Of a stretch of DNA of 64,000 nt, positions 56,037 through 64,000 are shown piece after piece. The DNA lies in assembly GCA_023376005.1 (NCBI GenBank), contig CM042181.1, positions 3,198,271-3,262,270 on the forward strand. The letters run 5' to 3'. The translations under genes and the position numbers were made by a program. Every line of letters starts with the position of its first letter. The first letter of the stretch is position 1. The DNA comes from Doryteuthis pealeii (lineage: Eukaryota; Mollusca; Cephalopoda; Myopsida; Loliginidae). The notes under the pieces are model-generated. The model had not been told where the DNA came from and searched no databases. It saw nothing but the letters and a program-made list of their open reading frames with translations.

Positions 56037-56627
56037 TTTGGTTTGGTTTGTTTTGTTTTACGGCATATCAACCTCAGTGGGTCATTTAATGCCGATAAAG
56101 TTTTGAAATAAATCAATTCTTCATGGATAATACAATTTTTTATAAATACATTTTTCTATTTAACCCATAGATGGACCCTAACACGTACTACCCTCCGGGT
56201 CAGAGTGGACCAGGGAGCAATGGTGATGAAGGGGTGCTCCACATTCCCCAAACCTCCAAACTGAACCTCACCATCAGATAGAGTTTAACGTCATTCCCAG
56301 GACATGTAGACCCTCAGCCTCCGCCTTCTGGTACCAATATGATAAAAAGGGGTTGGGGCTAGCCATAAGGGCAATAGGGTTGGGGCAATCATATAGGTGC
56401 TAGGCTTGACGTGACCAGCCGATTGATCGGAGGGGGCCTCTCCGACCGCCCGTCTAGCCCAAGATAGGGCCAAAGTGGAGTATTGCATGTCATGAACTGC
56501 TGATCCACCTTTGCTCTATCCTTAAGCATCACGGGTCGCCACCCACGTCCAACAAGTGGCCCCATTGGGTCTTACCCCTCTGCAGAGTTGCAGTCGGTGC
56601 ATTCTAACGCCCCAGACGACAGGGCGG
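56037..56627 (-). mobile_element. S retroposon copy, full length (S12, 591 bp)
   Basis: Tail TTTGGTTTGTTTTGTTTTAC on the plus strand, head ...CGACAGGGCGG. Flanked by CTGCTTCGGG at 56027-56036 and 56628-56637, a 10-bp target duplication. Inserted in the LINE coding segment. Confidence 0.95.
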
Positions 56628-56819
56628 CTGCTTCGGGAGTCTGCCTTCATCCATCCTTACAAGATGCCCAGCCCTGCACATTTGGCTTCGAATGATGCGC
56701 GTTTCTATGCTAGTGTTGCATACCTCTCTTTCTTTTCTTACTTCTATTCTTCTTCTGCTGTTCATCTTTTTTATCTCATGTTCTTCGTCTAGTGCATCTT
56801 CTAGCGTCTCTTCTAGCGT

Positions 56820-57175
56820 CTGGACTTTGTCTTGGTCTTCTAGGTCAGTCTTGTTACCAAGACATTCATTAGCCACAAAACCATATTATTTCCGTAAGCT
56901 TTTATTTCTTAACTAAACATTTTTCATCTGACTAACATAGCGCGCGTATGCAGTGAGTTCCGGTTAAGGCAGTACATCTTCTCTGGCCGACGTCCAAACT
57001 AAAACTGAAGACCCAACCAGGTCCAACGTGACTTCACCTATTTCGCGGGCTTTCTGTAATATTTCATGGAAAGTCCCGCCCGTGATATGAAAAGGGCCAT
57101 CCCTTTAGAAATACAGGGGATTGACAATAATCTTATGCAACCGCATAGATTATGTAACACTAGACTCATTGGCTT
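56820..57175 (-). repeat. Dispersed repeat T, minus-strand copy
   Basis: GTTACCAAGACATTCATTAG, GCGGGCTTTCTGTAATATTT, AAGTCCCGCCCGTGATATGA, AAATACAGGGGATTGAC and GCAACCGCATAGATTATG mirror 30560-30860. It abuts the LINE at 55-56.9 kb, so T could be part of the same LINE. Confidence 0.6.
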
Positions 57176-57270
57176 GTTGCAGGACAGTGGCATCTGGAGT
57201 GAGTGATCGCCACCCAATGTTTAAGATTCTCCTGAGACATGTCTGATGGAATCTCTCGAAGGCTTTAATG

Positions 57271-57871
57271 TTTGTTTGTTTTGTTTTGTTTAACAGCATA
57301 TCAACCTCAGTGGGTCATTTAATGCCGATAAAGTTTTGAAATAAATAAATTCTAAATGGATAATACAATTTTTTTTATAAATACATTTTTCTATTGAACC
57401 CATAGATGGAACCCTAACAGGTACTACCACTCCGGGTTAGAGTGGACCAGGGAGCAATGGTGATGAAGGGGTGCTCCACATTCCCCAAACCTCCAGAACT
57501 GGAACCTCACCATCAGATAGAGTTTAACGTCATTCCCAGAACATGTAGACCCTCAATCACCGCCTTCTAGCCCCAATATGATAAAAAGGGTTGCGGCTTG
57601 CCATAAAGGCAATAGGGTTGGGGCAATCATATAGGTGCTAGGGCTTGACGTATCCAGCCTATTTATCGGAGGGGGCCTCTCCGACCGCCCGTCTAGTCTA
57701 AGTAAGGTTCTAAGTGGAGTGTTGCAGGACATGGACTGCTCATTCACCAAGACTCCGTACTTAAGCATCACGTGTCGTCACGCAGGGCGAACAGGTGGCC
57801 CCATTTGGGGGAGTCTTACCCCTCTGCAGAGGTGCAGTCGGTGCTTTTTAACATCTCAACTGACAGGGCGG
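57271..57871 (-). mobile_element. S retroposon copy, full length (S13, 601 bp)
   Basis: Flanked by GGCTTTAATG at 57261-57270 and 57872-57881. Tail TTTGTTTGTTTTGTTTTG, then TATCAACCTCAGTGGGTCAT; head ...ACTGACAGGGCGG. Same order as S11 and S12 in all parts. Confidence 0.95.
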
Positions 57872-57889
57872 GGCTTTAATGTGCCAATA

Positions 57890-57895
57890 TATATA

Positions 57896-57932
<37 letters not shown>
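57890..57932. repeat. (TA)n tract
   Basis: (TA)n immediately after the right target duplication of S13. Confidence 0.9.
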
Positions 57933-57936
<4 letters not shown>

Positions 57937-58029
57937 GCAGATTTTATTAAAGACCACGGAATATTTCTTCTTTATTGAATGTAGACGTTCAAAACAGGGG
58001 TCAACTCTAATTCGAGGCCAAATTATTTG

Positions 58030-58088
58030 AGTTTGAGTTTTGTTTAACGGCATATCAACCTCTGTGGGTCATTTAATGCCGAAAAGGT
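58030..58088 (-). repeat. S tail fragment
   Basis: GTTTTGTTTAACGGCATATC, AACCTCTGTGGGTCATTTAA, TGCCGAAAAGG. Only the last 60 bp. Confidence 0.7.
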
Positions 58089-58129
58089 TATTTTGGATTT
58101 CGGTCTTTAAAGTAGTGGTTCTATGGAGA

Positions 58130-58402
58130 TATTCAGTTATGTTCTGTTATATTTTGTTGAAAAAGTTGCTTTTTTATCAAATTTAAAATGTTTTCAGGAT
58201 TTGTATTCCTAAAGATGTCTTTCAGGTTTCTAGCTTGATAGTAATTGGCGCGGATATGTTTAAGTCTGTTACAGTTTAGAAGGATATGCTTGGTTGTAAG
58301 TTGTATTGTGCATGTTGGGCACACTGGGGCATCCTCCCCTTTTAACAGGTACGAATGGGTAATGTGAGTGTGCCCAATATTATTTGATATTTTTAGAGGT
58401 AA
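58130..58402 (-). pseudogene. LINE C-terminal fragment with Cys-His motif
   Basis: Minus-strand frame: HITHSYLLKGEDAPVCPTC, TIQLTTKHILLNCNRLKHIR, ANYYQARNLKDIFRNTNPEN. ThxYLLxGExxPxCxxCxxxxTxxHILLxC is the segment that follows the RT/RNase H region in jockey- and I-type LINEs. It is 5'-truncated and ends ITEHN-stop at 58133. No catalytic residues. Confidence 0.75.
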
Positions 58403-58439
58403 GTACTCACTTGTGAGGTGCTTGTACGCCCGTCACTTT

Positions 58440-58575
58440 TTTGGCATTGTCTCTATTTAAAAGTTACCGTATATTTTATAGAATATGAAGAAGGTTCTGT
58501 AAAGATCAAACATGTCAAAAATGGTTTGCACTTTTTTATCATGCGGAATATGAAATATTTACACTGCAAAATGTC
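58440..58575 (+). pseudogene. First unit of the EYEEGSVK array; protein-like segment
   Basis: Frame reads VTVYFIEYEEGSVKIKHVKN, GLHFFIMRNMKYLHCKMSPD, then (GA)n begins. The pattern GxVxIKxVxxGxxFxxM resembles a beta-trefoil strand pair of fibroblast growth factors, but the match is short and unverified. Six more copies of the DNA segment lie downstream, most with a TAA in place of the AAA (Lys) after HV. Confidence 0.3.
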
Positions 58576-58582
58576 GCCAGAC

Positions 58583-58646
<64 letters not shown>

Positions 58647-58675
58647 GAGAGAAAGAGAGAGGGGAAGGGGGAGCT
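58583..58675 (+). repeat. (GA)n tract
   Basis: AGAGAG with a few AAAG and GGGA breaks. Confidence 0.95.
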
Positions 58676-58791
58676 AACCAAAAAGTGTGAGAGTTGGAAT
58701 AAAAAGAAAAGAGAGAAAAAGAAATATAAATATATATATTATATATATATATTATATTATAGTAAATGAAGAAAAACTCTAAACTTGCTTC

Positions 58792-58839
58792 ATTACAATA
58801 ATTTATTTCAACCGTATTAATACGGCATCTTCAGGTAAT
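58792..58839 (-). ncRNA. Hammerhead-like ribozyme, left arm
   Basis: Minus strand: helix I ATTAC with GTAAT; core CTGAAGA; stem II CCGTATT/AATACGG flanked by a G-U pair; GAA; helix III ATA-AAT-TAT; cleavage base T (AUU). Confidence 0.65.
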
Positions 58840-58859
58840 CACAAGAGTCATGTTCTGTG

Positions 58860-58906
58860 ATTACCTGAAGATGCCGTATTAATACGGTTGAAATAATTAT
58901 TGTAAT
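58860..58906 (+). ncRNA. Hammerhead-like ribozyme, right arm
   Basis: Helix I ATTAC (58860-58864) with GTAAT (58902-58906); core CTGAAGA (58865-58871); same stem II; GAA (58890-58892); helix III ATA-AT-TAT; cleavage base T (58901). One base shorter in helix III loop than the left arm. Confidence 0.65.
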
Positions 58907-59049
58907 GAAGCAAGTTTAGAGTTTTTCTTCATTTACTAAATTTCTTGCTCTGTTCTGTTACTCACTGGTATTAGGCACATTGAGCTCTCCTTATGGTCTA
59001 CTCTGCATCAGCTTGGTTAAACCACACATGGAAAGACCCTAACTACGGA

Positions 59050-59053
59050 ATAT

Positions 59054-59097
<44 letters not shown>

Positions 59098-59240
59098 AGA
59101 GAGAGAGAGAGAGAGAGAGAGTAACAAGAAAATGAGAGAGTAAGAGAGACTGAGAGAAAGAGATAGTAACAGAGGGGGAGATGGGGAGGATAGTAACCCA
59201 AAAAGTAAGATAGTGAGATAGAAAAAGAAACAGTGAGTGG

Positions 59241-59306
<66 letters not shown>

Positions 59307-59377
59307 AATCAAGGAAGTGAGTTAGCGAGAGACACAGAGGGAGTAACAATAAAGAGATAGACAGATAGATAACAACC

Positions 59378-59440
<63 letters not shown>
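59050..59440 (+). repeat. (TA)n and (GA)n tracts
   Basis: (TA)n 59052-59095, then (GA)n blocks 59096-59122, 59246-59306 and 59381-59438 with purine-rich spacers. Confidence 0.95.
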
Positions 59441-60099
59441 CAACTCTAATTCAAGGTCAGGGTAAGAGGATTTCGAGGAAAGTTTTTACTTTCAATGTTT
59501 TGTTCATGAACACTACGCCCGTTTTTTGTTGCTCCGTTATCTCTATTTAAACGTAACCGTATATTGTATTAAATATGAAGAAGGTTCTGTAATTATCGAA
59601 TATGTCTAAAATGGTTTGGACATTTTTTATCAAGCGAATTTAACGGAGAGAAAGGCCAACTCTAATTCAAGGCCAAGTTAACTGAAATTTTTTAGAAGAA
59701 AATGGGTAAATGCTTACTAGCAACGGTTTGTGAGATGACCAGTACGCCCATCTCTTGATACTTCAAATTTATTTGCGTAATATATTTGATGGTGGTCAGG
59801 ATAAAGAGAATTTTCGAGGAAAGTTCTTATTCTAAATTTCTAGTGAGTTGAACGGTACGCCCGTTTCTTGTTACTCTGTTATCTCTATTATAACCGTATG
59901 TTTTATAGAATATGAAGAAGGTTCTGTAAAGATCAAATATGTCTAAAATGGTTTGGACATTTTTTATCAAGCGAATTTGACGGAGGGATTAGCCAACTCT
60001 AATTCAAGGCCAAGTTGATAATTTTTAGAGGAAAATGCTTACTAGCACAGCACCGGTTTGTGAGGTGAACAGTAACCCCCGTTAGATAGTTAGTTCTTC

Positions 60100-60152
<53 letters not shown>

Positions 60153-61011
60153 AGAGAGAGAGGGGGGAGAGAGAGAGAGGTCAACTCTAATTAAAGGTCA
60201 GGGTAATGAGAATTTTCGAGGAAATGAGAAGTGCTTACTTTCAATGTTTTGTATCGTGAACAGTACGCCCGTCTTTAATTGTCTCAATTTAAACGTAACC
60301 GTATATTTCATAGAATATGAAGAAGGTTCTGTAAAGATCAAACATGTCTAAAATAGTTTGCACATTTTTATCAAGCGAATTTAACGGAGAGAAAGGCCAA
60401 CTCTAATTCAAGGCCAAGTTAGCTGAACATTTTTAGAAGAAAATGGGAACATGCTTACTAGCAACGTTTTGTGAGATGAACAGCACGCCCGACTCTTGAT
60501 ACTTCAGATTTCTTTCCGTAATATATTTGATGGTGGTCAGGATAAAGAGAATTTTCGAGGAAAGTTCTTACTCTCAAAGTCTAGTGAGTTGAACAGTACG
60601 CACGTTTCTTGTTAACCGTATATTTTATAGAATATGAAGAAGGTATTGTAAATATTAAATATGTCAAAAATGGTTTGCAAATGTTTATCAAACTCTAATT
60701 CAAGGCCAAGCATGTTGATATTTTTTAGAGGAAAATACTTACAAGCAACGGCTTGTGAGATGAACTCTAGTTACTCCGTTGTCTCTTTCTAAACTTAACC
60801 GTGTTTTTTTTATAGAATATGAAGAAGGTTCTGTAAAGATCAAACATGTCTAAAATGGCTTGCATCATTTTTATCAAGCTAATTTGATGAAGAGATTAGA
60901 CAACTCTAATTCAAGGCCAAGTTATCTGATAATTTTTAGAGGAATGCTTACTTACACCGGTTTTGTGAGGTGAACAGTACCCCCTCGTTATATAGTAGGT
61001 TCCTCGGAGAG

Positions 61012-61055
<44 letters not shown>

Positions 61056-61165
61056 CAGGGTAAGAGAAAAGAGTGAGAGAAAAGAATGAAAGAGAAGTGA
61101 GAGAAAGAGAGAGAGAGAGAGAGAGTGTGTGTGACAGAGACAGATAGACAGACAGGGAAACAGGG

Positions 61166-61213
<48 letters not shown>

Positions 61214-61221
61214 AGACAGAC

Positions 61222-61257
<36 letters not shown>

Positions 61258-61600
61258 GCCAACTCTAATTCAAGGTCAGGATAATGAGAATTTTCGAGGA
61301 AATGAAGTGTTTTACTTTCAATGTTTTGTATCGTGAACAGTACTCCCTCTCTTATTTGTCTCTATCTAAACGTAACCGTATTTTTTATAGAATATGAAGA
61401 AGGTTCTGTAAAGCTCAAACATGTCTAAAATGGCTTGCCCATTTTTATCAAGCGAATTTGATGGAGAGAGAGGCCAACACTAATTCAAGGCCAAGTTGAT
61501 AATTTTTAGAGGGAAAAAGGCTTACAAGCAACGGTTTGTGAGATGAACAGTACGCCGTCTCTTGTTGCACCGTTGTCTCGATTTAACGTAACCGTGAGCG
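59441..61600 (+). repeat. Complex tandem array, six further units of the EYEEGSVK repeat
   Basis: Recurring order: CAACTCTAATTCAAGGxCA, GAGAATTTTCGAGGAAA, GTGAACAGTACGCCCGTCTC, AACGTAACCGTATATTTT, AATATGAAGAAGGTTCTGT, AAACATGTCTAAAATGG, TTTATCAAGCGAATTT. Starts of the protein-like part are near 59550, 59888, 60297, 60615, 60795 and 61370. (GA)n blocks sit at 60108-60170, 61015-61055 and 61145-61215, (GACA)n at 61230-61256. Unit length varies from about 200 to 450 bp. Confidence 0.88.
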
Positions 61601-61675
61601 AACAGAGCGGCGAATAATAAGCGAACGCGAGACGAACAGTAATTATCTTTTCGATTCACACTTCAATTCCATTTC

Positions 61676-61834
61676 AATTGTGCAGATTGTGAAGATGTCA
61701 ACGCTGTGTCTAAGCTTGTCACATTGAAAACCACTTTTTCCCGGCAAAAACAAACTCCTCCGATCACGATCGGCGAAAACATGGCTGAGTTCTATTCTGC
61801 AAAAGGTTTCGCGCGTTTTCCTGTCAGCGTTTAA
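61676..61834 (+). CDS. Possible single exon, function unknown
   Basis: TTTCAATTGTGCAG at 61676-61689 could be a splice acceptor. A following frame reads DCEDVNAVSKLVTLKTTFSR, QKQTPPITIGENMAEFYSAK and GFARFPVSV-stop near 61833. The stretch is richer in GC than its flanks and is not repeated in the window. No domain is recognised, no donor or further exon is found, and a minus-strand frame is also open here. Could equally be a fragment of an unrecognised element. Confidence 0.25.
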   Translation, partial: NCADCEDVNAVSKLVTLKTTFSRQKQTPPITIGENMAEFYSAKGFARFPVSV

Positions 61835-61844
61835 GATTTTTCTT

Positions 61845-61848
61845 GTTC

Positions 61849-61879
<31 letters not shown>

Positions 61880-61921
61880 TTTAAATTCTTGGCTTTTTTT
61901 CTTTTTTTTTTTTTTTTTTTT
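61845..61921 (+). repeat. Poly(T) stretch
   Basis: Two T-runs broken by AAATTCTTGGC; reads as poly(A) on the minus strand. 61925-62160 is T-rich with nothing recognised. Confidence 0.85.
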
Positions 61922-62159
61922 AGAAGAGGCTTGAAAATTCAATTTTTCGCAACTTCTCCAAGAGTTTTGGTCTCTTTCGTTTTAATTATATTTTCTAAAA
62001 TGGTATTTCACTTGTTTTTTTGCAGGTAATTTTTACGAATAATTTATTTTTTATTTTTTTTATTTTATTAAGAATATTATTTTTTTTGTTCTTGAAGAGT
62101 TCTCTAGACAGTCAAAGCAAAATAATGAAGAATAAAAAAAAATAAAAAAAATCTTGCGG

Positions 62160-64000
62160 CCACCTTTCTTTAAATTTTATTCCTCGTCTTTTTTAATATT
62201 CTTCTTGTCATGACATTGTATCGTTTCGACATTTCTTGAGATTCTTTTTTTGCTTTTTCAACGATATCTTGTGAATTACTATTTATAGAATATAGTAGCT
62301 GATGTAGTCGTCTACGTTGGGCAAGAAAGAAAAACTAGATTGGATCGTATCTGTTCTATTGGCATTGCCTGAAGGTCACAGTTATTAATATAGGAAATAG
62401 ACTATTTTTTTAATTTGGAGCTGGTGCTTTTTGACAAAGGCTTGAAACCAACTATCCCTTCCATTACGTCTCTCTCAATTTTATTAATCTTTTGAATATT
62501 TATAGAATATAGTAGCTGATGTAGTCGTCTACGTTGGGCGAGATATAAATACTTGGTTGGATCGTCAATACTGCATTGGAATTGCACCAAGGTTCCAGTT
62601 ATTAACATAGGAGATATACTTTTTTAATTTGGAGCTGATGGTTTTGACAAAGGCATGAAACCAACTATCCCTTCCATTACGTATCTCTAAAGTTTTATTA
62701 CTCGTCTTTTTTTAATATTCTTCTTGTCATGACATTGTATCGTTTCGACATTTCTTGAGATTCTTTTTTGCTTTTTTCAACGATATCTTGTGAATTACTA
62801 TTTATAGAATATAGTAGCTGATGTAGTCGTCTACGTTGGGCGTGAAAGAAATACTTGGTTGGATCGTCTATACTGCATTGGAATTGCACCAAGGTCCCAG
62901 TTATTAACATAGGAAATAGACTTTTTTTTCACTTAGGGCTGATGATTTTGACGAAGGCATGAAACCAACTATCCCTTCCCTTACGCCTCTAAGTTTTATT
63001 CCTCATCTTTTTTAATATTCTTTTTATCATGACATGGTATTTTTTCAACATTTCTTGAGATTCATATTTGTTTTTTCAACGATATCTTGTGAATTACTAT
63101 TTATAGACTATAGTAGCTAACGTAGTCGTCTACGTTGGGCGAGAGAGGAAAACTAGATTGGATCGTATCAGTTCTATTGGCATTGCATGAAGGTACCAGT
63201 TATTAACATAGGAAATACTTTTTTTTTTACTTAGGGCTGATGATTTTGACGAAGGCATGAAACCAACTATCCCTTCCATTACGTCACTCTCAATTTTATT
63301 CCTCGTCTTTTTTTGATATTCTTCTTGTCATGACATTGTATCGTTTCGACATTTCTTGAGATTCTTTTTTGCTTTTTCAACGATATCTTGTGAATTACTA
63401 TTTATAGAATATAGTAGCTGATGTAGTCGTCTACGTTGGGCGAGAAAGAAATACTTGGTCTATACTGCATTGGAATTGCACCAAGGTCCCAGGTATTAAC
63501 ATAGGAAATAGAATTACTATTTATAGACTATAGTAGCTAACGTAGTCGTCTACGTTGGGTGAGAAAGGAAAACTAGATTGAATTACTATTCATAGAATAT
63601 AATAGCTGACGTAGTCGTCTACGGTGAGCATTTTCTTCGTTAGTATTGTTTCACGGCCACAGGTATTAACAGAGGGGAATTAGACCAAATGACCTGATTA
63701 CAAAACATGAATGTGACTATATTTTTAAAACTGGGTGCTGATGCTTTTGACGAAGGCATGAAACCAACTATCCCTTCCGTTACGTATCTCTAAAGTTTTA
63801 TTCCTCGTCTTTTTTAATATTCTTTTTATCATAACATGGTATTGTTTCAACATTTCTTGAGATTCATATTTGTTTTTTCAACGATATCTTGTGAATTACT
63901 ATTTATAGAATATGGTAGCTGATGTAGTCGTCTACGTTGGGCGAGAAAGAAAAACTAGATTGGATCGTATCTGTTCTATTGGCATTGCCTGAAGGTCACA
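62160..64000 (-). repeat. Tandem array of about 300-bp units with open frames, runs off the window
   Basis: GTAGCTGATGTAGTCGTCTA or GTAGCTAACGTAGTCGTCTA occurs near 62298, 62512, 62817, 63113, 63417, 63532, 63601 and 63916. Other landmarks: TTAATATTCTTCTTGTCATG, CAACGATATCTTGTGAATTA, GGTTGGATCGTC, GGCATGAAACCAACTATCCC. Minus-strand frames in two units read MLITGTLVQFQCSIDDPTKY, QRRRLHQLLYSINSNSQDIV, EKSKKESQEMSKRYNVMTRR (62910 down to 62698) and DVMEGIVGFKPLSKSTSSKL (62608 down to 62402). Not recognised. Charged helical text could be a coding repeat or exon-derived. Other units carry stops. Confidence 0.85.

Larger units (their letters stand above)
55065..56876 (-). pseudogene. LINE C-terminus split by two S retroposons
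   Basis: Read from 56876 downward: LNSRRRIEVRKEREV-like text, SQMCRAGHLVRMDEGRLPKQ, the insertion S12 (56037-56627), PKQLFDRELQYGKRPRHKPK, KNNLKTLDI and RYSGC, the insertion S11 (55260-55858), then WFETMWLEHSILKRALRKRH, NTEVLDIFPTFKPDVCSMCV and RACLSRAGLLS-stop. RxPKQxxxxELxxGKRxxxxPKK and the final CxxCxRxCxSRxGL zinc-finger-like tail are typical of animal LINE ORF2 C-termini. The target duplications repeat part of the codons at both joints. The catalytic part is absent. Confidence 0.8.
58755..58945. repeat. Inverted pair of hammerhead-bearing arms
   Basis: Arms 58765-58845 and 58856-58936 are nearly perfect reverse complements (AAATGAAGAAAAACTCTAAA, CTTGCTTCATTACAATAA, CAACCGTATTAATACGG) joined by AAGAGTCATGTTC. 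Next to (TA)n at 58732-58760. Confidence 0.93.

Overview
The window is repeat-dominated, AT-rich animal DNA. I found no intact single-copy host gene. Pol III-type SINEs, a Tc1-type transposon, degenerate LINEs, very long (TA)n, (GA)n, (GATA)n and (TAA)n tracts and a 28S rRNA fragment mark it as metazoan nuclear DNA. The SINE core and tail style and the extreme microsatellite load suggest a mollusc, most probably a cephalopod; this is inference from repeat style, not proof. Two single N bases (5473, 36959) and noisy stretches (about 1-7 kb and 36.1-37.0 kb) suggest draft-quality long-read assembly.

Layout. 1-7 kb: decayed SINEs, a LINE C-terminus and (GATA)/(GACA)/(TA) microsatellites. 7.4-9.6 kb: two copies of a short Helitron-like element. 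9.9-12.8 kb: a foldback structure with oppositely oriented minisatellite arms. 13.1-14.5 kb: a full-length but dead Tc1-type element. 14.5-16 kb: a foldback element and LINE 3' ends with a (TAA)n tail. 16.6-21.8 kb: T-rich repeat units, broken by a Helitron-like copy and by a 2-kb insertion that carries the 3' end of 28S rRNA. 23.2-29.3 kb: hammerhead-ribozyme palindromes, a Helitron-like element whose interior has expanded to about 30 copies of a 96-bp satellite, and a triplicated reverse transcriptase fragment. 30-34.4 kb: a LINE tail and an 11-unit satellite that begins with the end of a dispersed retroposon. 34.5-37 kb: more hammerheads, a palindromic MITE and giant (TA)n. 37.4-40.1 kb: LINE 3' ends in (TAA)n and a purine-rich minisatellite. 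40.2-46.8 kb: duplicated modules, a SINE with a clean target-site duplication, and several copies of a 600-bp retroposon (here called S). 47.1-49.8 kb: three head-to-tail, 5'-truncated LINE copies with a restriction-like endonuclease C-terminus. 50-58.4 kb: S elements nested in another LINE. 58.4-64 kb: two tandem arrays whose units keep short protein-like segments, plus one possible exon.

The most notable layer is ribozymic. At least seven sequences can be folded by hand into type-I-like hammerhead ribozymes with very short helix III, mostly as inverted pairs inside (TA)n tracts. This is the arrangement expected of Penelope-like retroelement termini or retrozyme-like sequences. The second is a Helitron-like family (TC start, short hairpin, CTAG end, A/T target) in which one copy has grown a satellite array. 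Both follow known element classes, but the local families may be undescribed.
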